Shown here piece after piece: positions 25,333 through 33,479 of a stretch of DNA of 46,534 nt. Positions within the stretch are counted from its first letter, which is position 1, and each line of letters opens with the position of its first letter. The notes under the pieces are model-generated. The model saw nothing but the letters and a program-made list of their open reading frames with translations, ran no database searches and was not told the origin of the DNA. Source of the stretch: Lachnospiraceae bacterium. GTDB taxonomy: Bacteria; Bacillota; Clostridia; Lachnospirales; Lachnospiraceae. Location: the NCBI GenBank assembly GCA_024682555.1, contig JAIKZD010000054.1:1-46534 (forward strand), read 5' to 3'. The position numbers and the translations under genes were made by a program.

Positions 25333-26112
25333 GTGTTTAACTATTCATTTTCCTATGATGATCTTGAGAGATATCTCCTGATACTTACGAGGATGGCCAG
25401 CTTCATAGTTGCATGCCCCGTTTTTTCATCAAGGAACGTGCCCAGAAGATTCAAGGCGGCGGCGGCTATCTTCTTTGCATATATCGTTTACGGAGTGATA
25501 CCGCCCCAGGTGATACATTACAACACTCTTTACGGGTACACGGTCCTTGTGTTAAAGGAAGCCATCTGCGGGCTGATCATAGGGATAGGGGCAAATATCT
25601 GCGATTCCATCCTTGCTTTTGCCGGACGTATCGCGGATATGGAGATCGGTATCTCCATGGTGCAGCTGTTTGACCCTTCCACAAGGGAAGCCGCAGGTCT
25701 TACCGGAACGATCTACACCTACGGAGTCACGCTGATAATGGTGATATCCGGCATGTATTATTATTTTATCAGAGCCATTGTCGAGACCTATAATATCATT
25801 CCCCTGGGGGGAGCGGTATTTGAATCGGACAGCCTGACAAGGACCATGATCCTTTTTTTCAGTGATTATATGAGCATATCCTTCAGGATCTGTATTCCGG
25901 TAATAGTATCGATAATGCTCGTGAACACCGTGCTTGGGATCCTGGTAAAGACCGCACCGCAGATAAACATGTTTTCCGTCGGAATACAGATAAAGCTTAC
26001 GGTGGGTCTTACCGTTATCTTTCTTACAATAGGTTTTCTGCCTACCGCAGCCGAGTATATCTTTAAAGAGATGAAGATGATGATGACTGCAATGGTGGAG
26101 AGTATGACATAG
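25333..26112 (+). CDS. fliR: Flagellar type III export gate protein FliR
   Basis: FliR completes the export gate and contacts FlhB. The 259-residue product has about six membrane helices and FliR motifs such as RMASFIVACPVFSSRNVPRRFKAAAA, LKEAICGLIIGIGANI, MEIGISMVQLFDPSTREAAGLTGTIY and the C-terminal LTVGLTVIFLTIGFLP. The start is GTG 25333, the first possible start after in-frame stops, with GGGTGA at 25321-25326. It is separated from flhB by 18 bp. Confidence 0.95.
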   Translation: MFNYSFSYDDLERYLLILTRMASFIVACPVFSSRNVPRRFKAAAAIFFAYIVYGVIPPQVIHYNTLYGYTVLVLKEAICGLIIGIGANICDSILAFAGRIADMEIGISMVQLFDPSTREAAGLTGTIYTYGVTLIMVISGMYYYFIRAIVETYNIIPLGGAVFESDSLTRTMILFFSDYMSISFRICIPVIVSIMLVNTVLGILVKTAPQINMFSVGIQIKLTVGLTVIFLTIGFLPTAAEYIFKEMKMMMTAMVESMT

Positions 26113-26130
26113 AGGTCCGGGGTATAAAGC

Positions 26131-27279
26131 ATGAATGAGGGAGTAATAAGGGAGCATTTAACGGGCAGCTGTATCCTTGAACTGGATCTTCAGTTTTTTG
26201 CCAAGGAGGGACCCGGCGGCGAAAAGACCGAGGAACCTACCAGCAAAAAGAAAGAGGATACGCGAAAAGAAGGTAATGTGGCAAAGAGCAAGGATCTGTA
26301 TTCCTCCATCAGTCTTCTGGCTCTTTTTATCATATTAAGATTTTACTGCGGAAATCTTGGATTTCGTTTTATCGAGACTTTCCATGGAGTATACAGTACG
26401 ATACCCGATTATACGAAAATGGTTGGAGGGGAGGTTCCCATCCTTACCTTCAGGAAGCTTTTTATGGGAACCCTTTTAAATATACTCAAGTTTCTCCTTC
26501 CGTTTCTGATCGTGGCCTTTGTTGTGGCCTTTGTGGTGGATCTGGTACAGGTAAAATGGAAGGTGACGGGGAAGCCGTTACAGCCCAAGTTCAGCAAGCT
26601 CAACCCCGTAAGCGGCATGAAGAGGCTCTTTTCAAAGAGCAAGCTTGTGGATCTGTTAAAATCACTGATCATGATCGCGATCATAGGATATATGGCCTAT
26701 TCCACTCTGTCGGGGGAAGTGGCAACGATCCTCAATCTGTATGATATGTCGCTGGCAAGTGCGATACAGACCTTCGGAAATATCGTGATCAATATGGGGA
26801 TCAAGACAAGCGCCCTCTATCTGATAGTCGGATTCGGGGATTATGCCTATCAGAAGCATAAGCATCATGAAGACATCAAAATGACCAAACAGGAGGTCAA
26901 GGACGAATACAAGAATGCCGAAGGAGATCCTAAGATAAAAGGGAAACAGAAGCAGAGGATGATGGAAGCATCCAGAAGGAGAATGATGCAGGCTGTTCCC
27001 CAGGCGGATGTGGTCATCACAAATCCCACTCATTTTGCGGTTGCCATCAAATACGATCCGGATGTGGCGGAGGCACCGTATGTTGTTGCCAAGGGTGAGG
27101 ATTTTCTGGCGGCAAAGATCAGGGAAGAGGCTAAGGCTAATAACGTAGAAATAGTTGAGAACAAGCCGCTTGCAAGGATGCTGTATTACAATGTTGACCT
27201 TGGGGAAATGATCCCTAAGGAACTTTACCAGATGGTTGCCGAGATACTGGCGGTCATCTACAACAAGAGGACAGCATAG
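26131..27279 (+). CDS. flhB: Flagellar export substrate-specificity switch protein FlhB
   Basis: FlhB controls the switch from hook-type to filament-type export by self-cleavage. The 382-residue protein has a longer N-terminal extension than usual (about 20 residues before DLQFFAKEGPGGEKTEEPTSKKKEDTRKEG). Four membrane helices lie between about 50 and 240, followed by a cytoplasmic domain with the autocleavage site Asn298-Pro-Thr-His (codon 27022-27024). FliK, its measuring partner, is upstream in the operon. It is followed by flhA after 39 bp. Confidence 0.97.
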   Translation: MNEGVIREHLTGSCILELDLQFFAKEGPGGEKTEEPTSKKKEDTRKEGNVAKSKDLYSSISLLALFIILRFYCGNLGFRFIETFHGVYSTIPDYTKMVGGEVPILTFRKLFMGTLLNILKFLLPFLIVAFVVAFVVDLVQVKWKVTGKPLQPKFSKLNPVSGMKRLFSKSKLVDLLKSLIMIAIIGYMAYSTLSGEVATILNLYDMSLASAIQTFGNIVINMGIKTSALYLIVGFGDYAYQKHKHHEDIKMTKQEVKDEYKNAEGDPKIKGKQKQRMMEASRRRMMQAVPQADVVITNPTHFAVAIKYDPDVAEAPYVVAKGEDFLAAKIREEAKANNVEIVENKPLARMLYYNVDLGEMIPKELYQMVAEILAVIYNKRTA

Positions 27280-27318
27280 GTGATCTTAAGGGATCATCTT
27301 CTGCAGAGGTGACAGGGT

Positions 27319-29373
27319 ATGAATATTGCGGGTATGAAAATCGGAAAGGCGGATGTGGGTATTGCTCTTTACCTTTTATTTGCCTTCATATTCTTAATAG
27401 TTCCAATAAGCTCGATTGTTCTCGATATCTGCCTTGCGGTTGATATGGCCATTTCCTTTGCCATCCTTTTTAACTGCATGTTCTGTAAGGAAGTTCTCGA
27501 TATGAGCAACTTCCCGACGATACTGCTTTTTTCGACCATATTCAGGATCTCCCTTAACGTATCCTCGACGAGACTGATACTTACAACGGGAAATCCCGGA
27601 AACGTTGTTGAGACCTTCGGAAATTTCGTTGGCGGCGGTGATCTGGTAATCGGTGCCATCATCTTCATAATCCTGATAATAATCCAGTTCATGGTCATCA
27701 ACAAAGGTACCGAGAGGATCGCGGAGGTTACGGCGAGGTTCACCCTTGATGCCATGCCCGGAAAGCAGATGGCCATAGATGCGGATCTGAATACCGGCGC
27801 CATAGATGATGCGGAGGCCAAGAGACGAAGGGACAAGATACAGGAGGAATCCAATTTCTTCGGTGCCATGGACGGTGCCGTAAAGTATGTTAAGGGTGAT
27901 TCCACCTCCGGTCTTATAATAACCGCGGTAAACGTTATCGGCGGAATAGCTACGGGCGTTCTCAATAACGGAATGAGCATCGGAGAGGCAGCCCAGAGAT
28001 ATACCATACTTACCATAGGTGACGGCCTTGTCAGCCAGATCCCCTCCCTTATCATAGCCCTGTCAACAGGTATCCTTATCACCAAGGGCAGCAAGGAGCA
28101 GGAATTCGGCAGCGCTGTCGTGGGGCAGATATTCGGAATGCCCAAGGCCCTGTATTTTGTGGGAGGGGTCATAGCCTTTCTCGGAGTGGTAACACCCCTT
28201 AATGCGGTACTTTTCCTCGCCATCGGCATTGTGTTCATCTTATCGGGAAGATATGTATCCACACTTGCCATGGAGGAAAGCGTGGAATCCAAGGTGGATG
28301 AATCGGAGGCGGAAGCCGAGGAGGTAAGAAAACCCGAAAATGTCACCTCGCTTTTGCAGGTTGACCCAATAGAGCTTGAATTCGGATACGGCATCATACC
28401 CCTTGCCGATGTTAATCAGGGCGGAGACCTTTTGGACCGTGTGGTAATGATCAGAAGACAGATAGCCATTGAGCTTGGTACCGTGGTGCCCATAATCAGG
28501 CTCAGGGATAACATCCAGCTGAATCCGAACCAGTATATCATCAAGATAAAGGGCATACAGGTCAGCGAGGGCGAGATCCTTTTTGACCACTATATGGCCA
28601 TGAACCCCGGTTTTGTCGAAGAGAAGATATCCGGTATCGAGACCCAGGAACCTTCCTTCCATCTGCCGGCAACCTGGATCACGGAGTCCCAGAGGGAAAG
28701 AGCGGAAAGCCTCGGATACACCGTGGTGGATCCGCCAAGCATCATAGCAACTCACCTGACGGAAGTGATCAGACAGCATATTGCCGAGCTTCTTACGAGA
28801 CAGGATGTACAGAACCTTGTCAATAACGTGAAGGAGAATTCACCTTCGGTGGTTGACGAGCTTACACCCAAGCTTTTAGGCATAGGCGAGATACAGAAGG
28901 TGCTGCAGAATCTCTTGAGCGAGGGAATATCCATAAGGGATCTTTCCACCATATTCGAGACTCTTGCCGACCATGCCGTGGTCACCAGGGATACAGATGT
29001 TCTGACGGAGTATGTCAGACAGTCCTTAAAGAGGGCAATATCCGCCAAGTTCTTTACTCCGAACGAAACCACCAGCGTGGTTACTCTGGATCCGAAGATC
29101 GAACAGGAGATAATGGGCAGCGTCAAGCAGACCGAACAGGGTGCGTACTTAACCCTTGATCCCGAAAGGACCAAGGCGATAATGAAATCCGTCGGGACCG
29201 AGATTGCCAAGCTTGAGAATCTAGGCAAGAATCCGATAATAATAACCTCTCCCATAGTGAGACTTTATTTCAAAAAGCTTTCCGAGGATTACTATAAGGA
29301 TCTGATAGTGATATCCTTCAACGAGATAGACAGTAATATCAATCTTCAGTCTGTCGGGATGGTAACAGCATAA
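27319..29373 (+). CDS. flhA: Flagellar export gate protein FlhA
   Basis: FlhA forms the nonameric export ring that receives chaperone-substrate complexes and couples export to the proton gradient. The 684-residue product has about eight membrane helices in the first 310 residues. Conserved motifs include FRISLNVSSTRLILTTG and the cytoplasmic FHIPEP-type loop (RFTLDAMPGKQMAIDADLNTGAIDDAEAKRRR). The large cytoplasmic domain includes IEFGYGIIPL-like and LPATWITESQRERAE segments. Length is normal. Its stop overlaps flhF by one base, so the export and placement genes are coupled. Confidence 0.97.
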   Translation: MNIAGMKIGKADVGIALYLLFAFIFLIVPISSIVLDICLAVDMAISFAILFNCMFCKEVLDMSNFPTILLFSTIFRISLNVSSTRLILTTGNPGNVVETFGNFVGGGDLVIGAIIFIILIIIQFMVINKGTERIAEVTARFTLDAMPGKQMAIDADLNTGAIDDAEAKRRRDKIQEESNFFGAMDGAVKYVKGDSTSGLIITAVNVIGGIATGVLNNGMSIGEAAQRYTILTIGDGLVSQIPSLIIALSTGILITKGSKEQEFGSAVVGQIFGMPKALYFVGGVIAFLGVVTPLNAVLFLAIGIVFILSGRYVSTLAMEESVESKVDESEAEAEEVRKPENVTSLLQVDPIELEFGYGIIPLADVNQGGDLLDRVVMIRRQIAIELGTVVPIIRLRDNIQLNPNQYIIKIKGIQVSEGEILFDHYMAMNPGFVEEKISGIETQEPSFHLPATWITESQRERAESLGYTVVDPPSIIATHLTEVIRQHIAELLTRQDVQNLVNNVKENSPSVVDELTPKLLGIGEIQKVLQNLLSEGISIRDLSTIFETLADHAVVTRDTDVLTEYVRQSLKRAISAKFFTPNETTSVVTLDPKIEQEIMGSVKQTEQGAYLTLDPERTKAIMKSVGTEIAKLENLGKNPIIITSPIVRLYFKKLSEDYYKDLIVISFNEIDSNINLQSVGMVTA

Positions 29374-30659
29374 TGATAATCAAGAAATTTGAAGGAAAAA
29401 CCGAAGACGAGGCCGTGGCACTTGCCAAGAAGGAACTGGGAAACGGCGTTGTCATAATGAACGTAAGAAACGCTGGAAAAAAAGGACTCCTGTCTTTTTT
29501 CAGACGTCCCAGGGTGGAGGTTACCGTTGCCCTTGAGGATGAAAAGGAGAGGATGCCCTTCAGACCCGTGACCCCGATAAAGCCCTTAAAAAGCGCTATT
29601 TCACAGGAAAAACCCTCTGCCGCACCCGTCAGAAAAACAGAGGGGAGCAGGGTGGATATCATCGCGGATGAAGAGATAGATCCGGGAAAGCTTTATCAGG
29701 ACGAAAAAAGAGAGGACAAAAAGGGTCCGGATCAGCCGGAGAGAAAAACCGGCCGTGATATCCCGGGAGACAGGCTTCTGGAAGAAAAGCTCGATAATCT
29801 CCAAAGCTTTATCGAAAGGCAGTTGGCCAGGGAAAATGAAGGGACCGAGATCACGGCGGATGACAAGCAGGTCTCCTGCCTGAAGCTTATATATAATACC
29901 CTTATCGACAATGAAGTATCGGAAAAATACGCAAATGAGATAGTCGATGAGGTCGGAGAGGCAGGCGGAAGGGATGTGGACCTTGATTTCATACTTTCCA
30001 ATGTATATCAGAAGATGATATTAAAGTTCGGAAGGCATCCGGAGCTTTCTCCTGCACAAAACGGAGCAAAGGCCGTATTCTTTATCGGCCCCACGGGCGT
30101 AGGCAAGACCACCACCATCGCAAAGATAGCTTCCATCCTCCATGTGAATGAGAAAAAGAAGATCGCGCTGCTCACCGCCGACACCTACAGGGTTGGGGCG
30201 GCGGAACAGCTTAAGACCTATGCGGGCATCCTGGGCGTTCCCTTCAGGGTTATATATTCGACGGATGAAATGACCGAAAGCCTTCAGGACTTCAGCCAGT
30301 ATGACTATATACTCGTGGATACCGCAGGTCATTCCCATAAGAATGATGAGCTGAAGACAAACATGATAAGGTTCATCGACTGCATTAAGGATGACATGGA
30401 AAAGGAGGTCTTTCTGGTAGTATCCGCCACCACCAAGTACAGGGATCTGGTGAACATAGTGGATGCATATTCGGAATTTGAAGGATATAAGCTGATCTTT
30501 ACGAAGCTTGATGAAACCTCCGCTTTCGGTAATCTTTATAATATAAAAAGATATACGGGAGCGGATATTTCGTATGTTACCTGCGGGCAGAGCGTACCCG
30601 ATGATATCGAGCCGTTTTCGCCGCAAAGTACCGTTAAGCAGCTCTTAGGAGGTAAATAG
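29373..30659 (+). CDS. flhF: SRP-like GTPase FlhF, flagellar placement
   Basis: FlhF is the signal-recognition-particle-type GTPase that sets flagellar site and number with FlhG. The 428 residues comprise an N-terminal B domain (IIKKFEGKTEDEAVALAKKELGNGVVIMNVR), a charged disordered part (about 75-165), an N domain, and the GTPase G domain. Its motifs are G1 FIGPTGVGKTTTIAKIA near residue 232, DTYRVGAAEQLKTYA, G3 DTAGHSHKN and G4 FTKLDETSAFGN. It starts in the flhA stop codon and is followed by flhG after 1 bp. Confidence 0.96.
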   Translation: MIIKKFEGKTEDEAVALAKKELGNGVVIMNVRNAGKKGLLSFFRRPRVEVTVALEDEKERMPFRPVTPIKPLKSAISQEKPSAAPVRKTEGSRVDIIADEEIDPGKLYQDEKREDKKGPDQPERKTGRDIPGDRLLEEKLDNLQSFIERQLARENEGTEITADDKQVSCLKLIYNTLIDNEVSEKYANEIVDEVGEAGGRDVDLDFILSNVYQKMILKFGRHPELSPAQNGAKAVFFIGPTGVGKTTTIAKIASILHVNEKKKIALLTADTYRVGAAEQLKTYAGILGVPFRVIYSTDEMTESLQDFSQYDYILVDTAGHSHKNDELKTNMIRFIDCIKDDMEKEVFLVVSATTKYRDLVNIVDAYSEFEGYKLIFTKLDETSAFGNLYNIKRYTGADISYVTCGQSVPDDIEPFSPQSTVKQLLGGK

Positions 30660-30660
30660 G

Positions 30661-31545
30661 ATGGATCAGGCCCAGCAGTTACGAAACATAATCAAAAGAT
30701 CCGAGCAGATCCCCATGAATGTTGCCAGAGTGATCACGGTTACAAGCGGCAAAGGCGGAGTCGGCAAATCCAATGTATCCATAAATCTCGCTGTACAGTT
30801 AAAAAAGCTTTCAAAGCGTGTTATAATTTTTGATGCGGACTTCGGACTTGCCAACATAGAGGTAATGTTCGGCGCGGTTCCGAAGCACAATCTGTCGGAC
30901 CTTATATATCAGGGAAAGAATATTAAGGAAATAATCACCATGGGCCCCATGGATATAGGATTTATATCCGGAGGCTCGGGAATAGCGGGACTGTCAAATC
31001 TCGGAAGGGATTATATCAACTATCTTGTTCAGAATCTTTCCGAGCTTGATTCCCTGGCAGATGTTATAATAATAGATACCGGAGCGGGTATTTCGGATGC
31101 GGTCATAGAATTTCTTGTGGCAAGCGGAGAGGTTCTGCTTGTTACGACGCCGGAGCCCACTTCCATCACGGATTCCTATTCCCTTTTAAAGGCTCTGAAC
31201 AGGCATCCGAGATTCAACAGGGAGATGACCCTTATAAAGGTAATATCCAACAAGGTATCGGGAGCCGAGGAAGGACAGCAGCTCTTCAATAAACTGAATG
31301 CTGTTGTCAGCAGATATCTGAAGCTTCCCATCCGGTATCTGGGACATGTGCCGGAAGACCCGCAGCTTGTGAAGGCAATAATGCAGCAGACCCCGATCTC
31401 CATAGCGAATCCGAACGCAAAGTCCTCCATGGCTTTTGAGGCCCTGGCTATGGCGTTAACGGGCGGGGATCCCATCGCTGCCTATCATAAACACGGAATG
31501 GCAGGTTTTTTTGCCAATATGGTAAGAGGAAAAAAATTCGTATAA
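30661..31545 (+). CDS. flhG: MinD-like ATPase FlhG (YlxH/FleN)
   Basis: FlhG regulates flagellar number by stimulating FlhF GTPase and binding C-ring proteins. The 294-residue protein begins MDQAQQLRNII, the DQAxxLR helix that activates FlhF. The deviant Walker A motif is TSGKGGVGKSNVSINLAVQL, with switch motifs FDADFGLANIEVMFG and IIIDTGAGISD. The C-terminal region contains basic and hydrophobic residues of the membrane-targeting type. All key ATPase residues are present. It follows flhF by a single base. Confidence 0.96.
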   Translation: MDQAQQLRNIIKRSEQIPMNVARVITVTSGKGGVGKSNVSINLAVQLKKLSKRVIIFDADFGLANIEVMFGAVPKHNLSDLIYQGKNIKEIITMGPMDIGFISGGSGIAGLSNLGRDYINYLVQNLSELDSLADVIIIDTGAGISDAVIEFLVASGEVLLVTTPEPTSITDSYSLLKALNRHPRFNREMTLIKVISNKVSGAEEGQQLFNKLNAVVSRYLKLPIRYLGHVPEDPQLVKAIMQQTPISIANPNAKSSMAFEALAMALTGGDPIAAYHKHGMAGFFANMVRGKKFV

Positions 31546-31569
31546 AGATATGCGGACACGGAGGAAAGT

Positions 31570-32292
31570 ATGTTATCAAAATATGTTAAGGTAGGAGACA
31601 AGCTCGATCTGGAAACGATCGAATCACTCGGGGAAAGCGAAACCCTGAATGAAAAAAGGCAGTACAGGAGTACGGTCTTTGATATCATTTCGGAGGATCA
31701 GCTTAAGGTCGGTATGCCCATGGAGCACGGCAAACTGATCCTTCTGCCGGTGGACGGAGAATACAATATATGCTTCTATACCACCACCGGTCTTTATCAG
31801 TGTCTTGCCAGAGTGATAGACAGATATAAGAGCGATAATGTTTTTGTACTGGTGATGGAGCTTACCACCGATCTGTCCAAGTATCAGAGAAGAGAATACT
31901 ACAGGCTCAACTGTGTCATGGACATGAAATCCAGGGAGATCAAGGATTCCGGAAGTCAGGACCAGGTAGAAAAGGTAGAGTTCCTTGATACCGACATTAC
32001 CTTCAATAACGGGATAATGGTGGACATTTCCGGAGGCGGAGCGAGGTTTATCTCAAAGGTAAGATATCCGGTGGATACCGAGATCATGTTCGTGTTCAGC
32101 CTTTTTGTAAACGGAAAGCTCAATGAATACAAACTGAAGGGGAAGGTACTGTTTTCCGAAGAATTGCAGAACAATCCGGGTGCCTTCGAACACAGGATTC
32201 AGTTTATAAATATCCTCACGGATCAGCGCGAAGCCATAATAAGATATATCTTTGAGGAAGAACGCAAGATCCGCAGGCGCGAAAAGGGGTAG
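31570..32292 (+). CDS. PilZ domain c-di-GMP receptor, YcgR/FlgZ-like
   Basis: This is a flagellar brake-type protein with an N-terminal YpfA/YcgR-N beta domain (residues about 10-105) and a C-terminal PilZ domain. The c-di-GMP-binding RxxxR motif lies in QRREYYRL (Arg107, Arg108, Arg112) and the D/NxSxxG motif in DISGGGARF (Asp152, Ser154, Gly157). All binding residues are intact. In other bacteria such proteins slow the motor through MotA or FliG when c-di-GMP rises. Its position between flhG and cheB ties second-messenger control to the motility operon. It overlaps neither neighbour; cheB starts 7 bp after. Confidence 0.9.
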   Translation: MLSKYVKVGDKLDLETIESLGESETLNEKRQYRSTVFDIISEDQLKVGMPMEHGKLILLPVDGEYNICFYTTTGLYQCLARVIDRYKSDNVFVLVMELTTDLSKYQRREYYRLNCVMDMKSREIKDSGSQDQVEKVEFLDTDITFNNGIMVDISGGGARFISKVRYPVDTEIMFVFSLFVNGKLNEYKLKGKVLFSEELQNNPGAFEHRIQFINILTDQREAIIRYIFEEERKIRRREKG

Positions 32293-32299
32293 GAGGATA

Positions 32300-33478
32300 A
32301 TGAAGAAAAAAATCCTGATCGTAGATGACTCTGCACTCATGAGAAGAGTTCTTTGTGATATAATCAATTCCGACGACAGATTTGAGGTCGCGGATATTGC
32401 AAAGGATGGTGCAGAGGGTTTTAAATTTCTCGTTTCCCGCAAGTATGATGCGGTAGTCCTTGATGTATACATGCCGAAGATGACGGGTCTTGACATGCTC
32501 AGGGAATTGCAGAAGAGCAATGTTCATGCAAACGTTCTCATGGCGAGTACGACAACGGGCGAAGGCGCAAGGGAGACCATCGAGGCACTGGAACTGGGGG
32601 CTATCGATTTTATCAAAAAGCCCGAAAACGTTGCCAATGCCAGAAACGATGATTTTAAACTGAGATTTCTGGAACTTCTGAATACCGTAGCTCTTGCAAG
32701 ACCGGTTCACTTTACCGCTTCGCAGATCAACCTGAAAAAACCGGCGGCTTTCACGTCAAGATATGATGTGAACTTCCATAACAGGCCGGGGGATATCACC
32801 AAAGGGCTGCAGACTGCTTCGGAATCCGGATCCCGCAGTTCACAGGCTTCTCCGGGCGGCGCCGGCAGCCAGGTAAAGGCGATACCGCCGAGATCCGGAC
32901 GCAAGATCGTTGCCATCGCAAGCTCTACGGGAGGGCCCAAAGCCCTGCAGGTAGTGATACCGAAGCTTCCAAAGAACCTTAAGGCGCCCGTGCTTCTGGT
33001 GCAGCATATGCCGAAGGGCTTCACGAAATCTCTTGCGGAGAGGCTTTCCTCGCTGGGAGAGATACCCGTAACCGAGGCGGTGGACGGTGAGCTTATCAGA
33101 GAAGGGCATGTATATATTGCCCAGGGCGGACTGCATATGAACGCGGAACCCACCGGCGCGAATATGCTCATGATAAGGTATTCCGATGAGCCCGCAAGGG
33201 AAGGGGTCAAACCCTGTGCGAATTATATGTTCGAATCCCTTGCGAATTCAAAATACGACGAGATCGTATGCGTGGTCTTAACGGGAATGGGATGCGACGG
33301 AACCGCCGGGATACTCAATCTGAAGAAAAAGAAAAACGTGCGCGTCATAGCGCAGAATGAGGATACCTGTATCGTATACGGTATGCCGAGATCGATAGTC
33401 CAGAGCGGCGCCACCAATGAAGTGGTTCCCCTGGAGGATGTAGCAGAACAAATTATTAAGAACGTGGGGGTTTATTAA
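32300..33478 (+). CDS. cheB: Chemotaxis methylesterase CheB
   Basis: CheB removes methyl groups from (and may deamidate) receptors after phosphorylation by CheA. From ATG 32300 the product is 392 residues. It has a receiver domain with D9/D10 and phosphoacceptor D55 (VVLDVYMPKMTG), a Ser/Gly-rich linker (about 150-200), and the methylesterase domain. The catalytic residues lie in IASSTGGPKALQ (Ser), LLVQHMPKGF (His) and VVLTGMGCDGTAG (Asp). AGGAGG at 32291-32296 is only 3 nt from the ATG, but this is the family start and the earlier in-frame one would begin inside the PilZ gene. No cheR is nearby. Confidence 0.96.
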   Translation: MKKKILIVDDSALMRRVLCDIINSDDRFEVADIAKDGAEGFKFLVSRKYDAVVLDVYMPKMTGLDMLRELQKSNVHANVLMASTTTGEGARETIEALELGAIDFIKKPENVANARNDDFKLRFLELLNTVALARPVHFTASQINLKKPAAFTSRYDVNFHNRPGDITKGLQTASESGSRSSQASPGGAGSQVKAIPPRSGRKIVAIASSTGGPKALQVVIPKLPKNLKAPVLLVQHMPKGFTKSLAERLSSLGEIPVTEAVDGELIREGHVYIAQGGLHMNAEPTGANMLMIRYSDEPAREGVKPCANYMFESLANSKYDEIVCVVLTGMGCDGTAGILNLKKKKNVRVIAQNEDTCIVYGMPRSIVQSGATNEVVPLEDVAEQIIKNVGVY

Positions 33479-33479
33479 A

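Noticed and set aside
27369-28397. 342-codon open frame on the minus strand opposite flhA
   Set aside because: It mirrors the membrane-helix region of flhA; Met/Ser/Pro composition is typical of a reverse-complement shadow, with no independent start signals.
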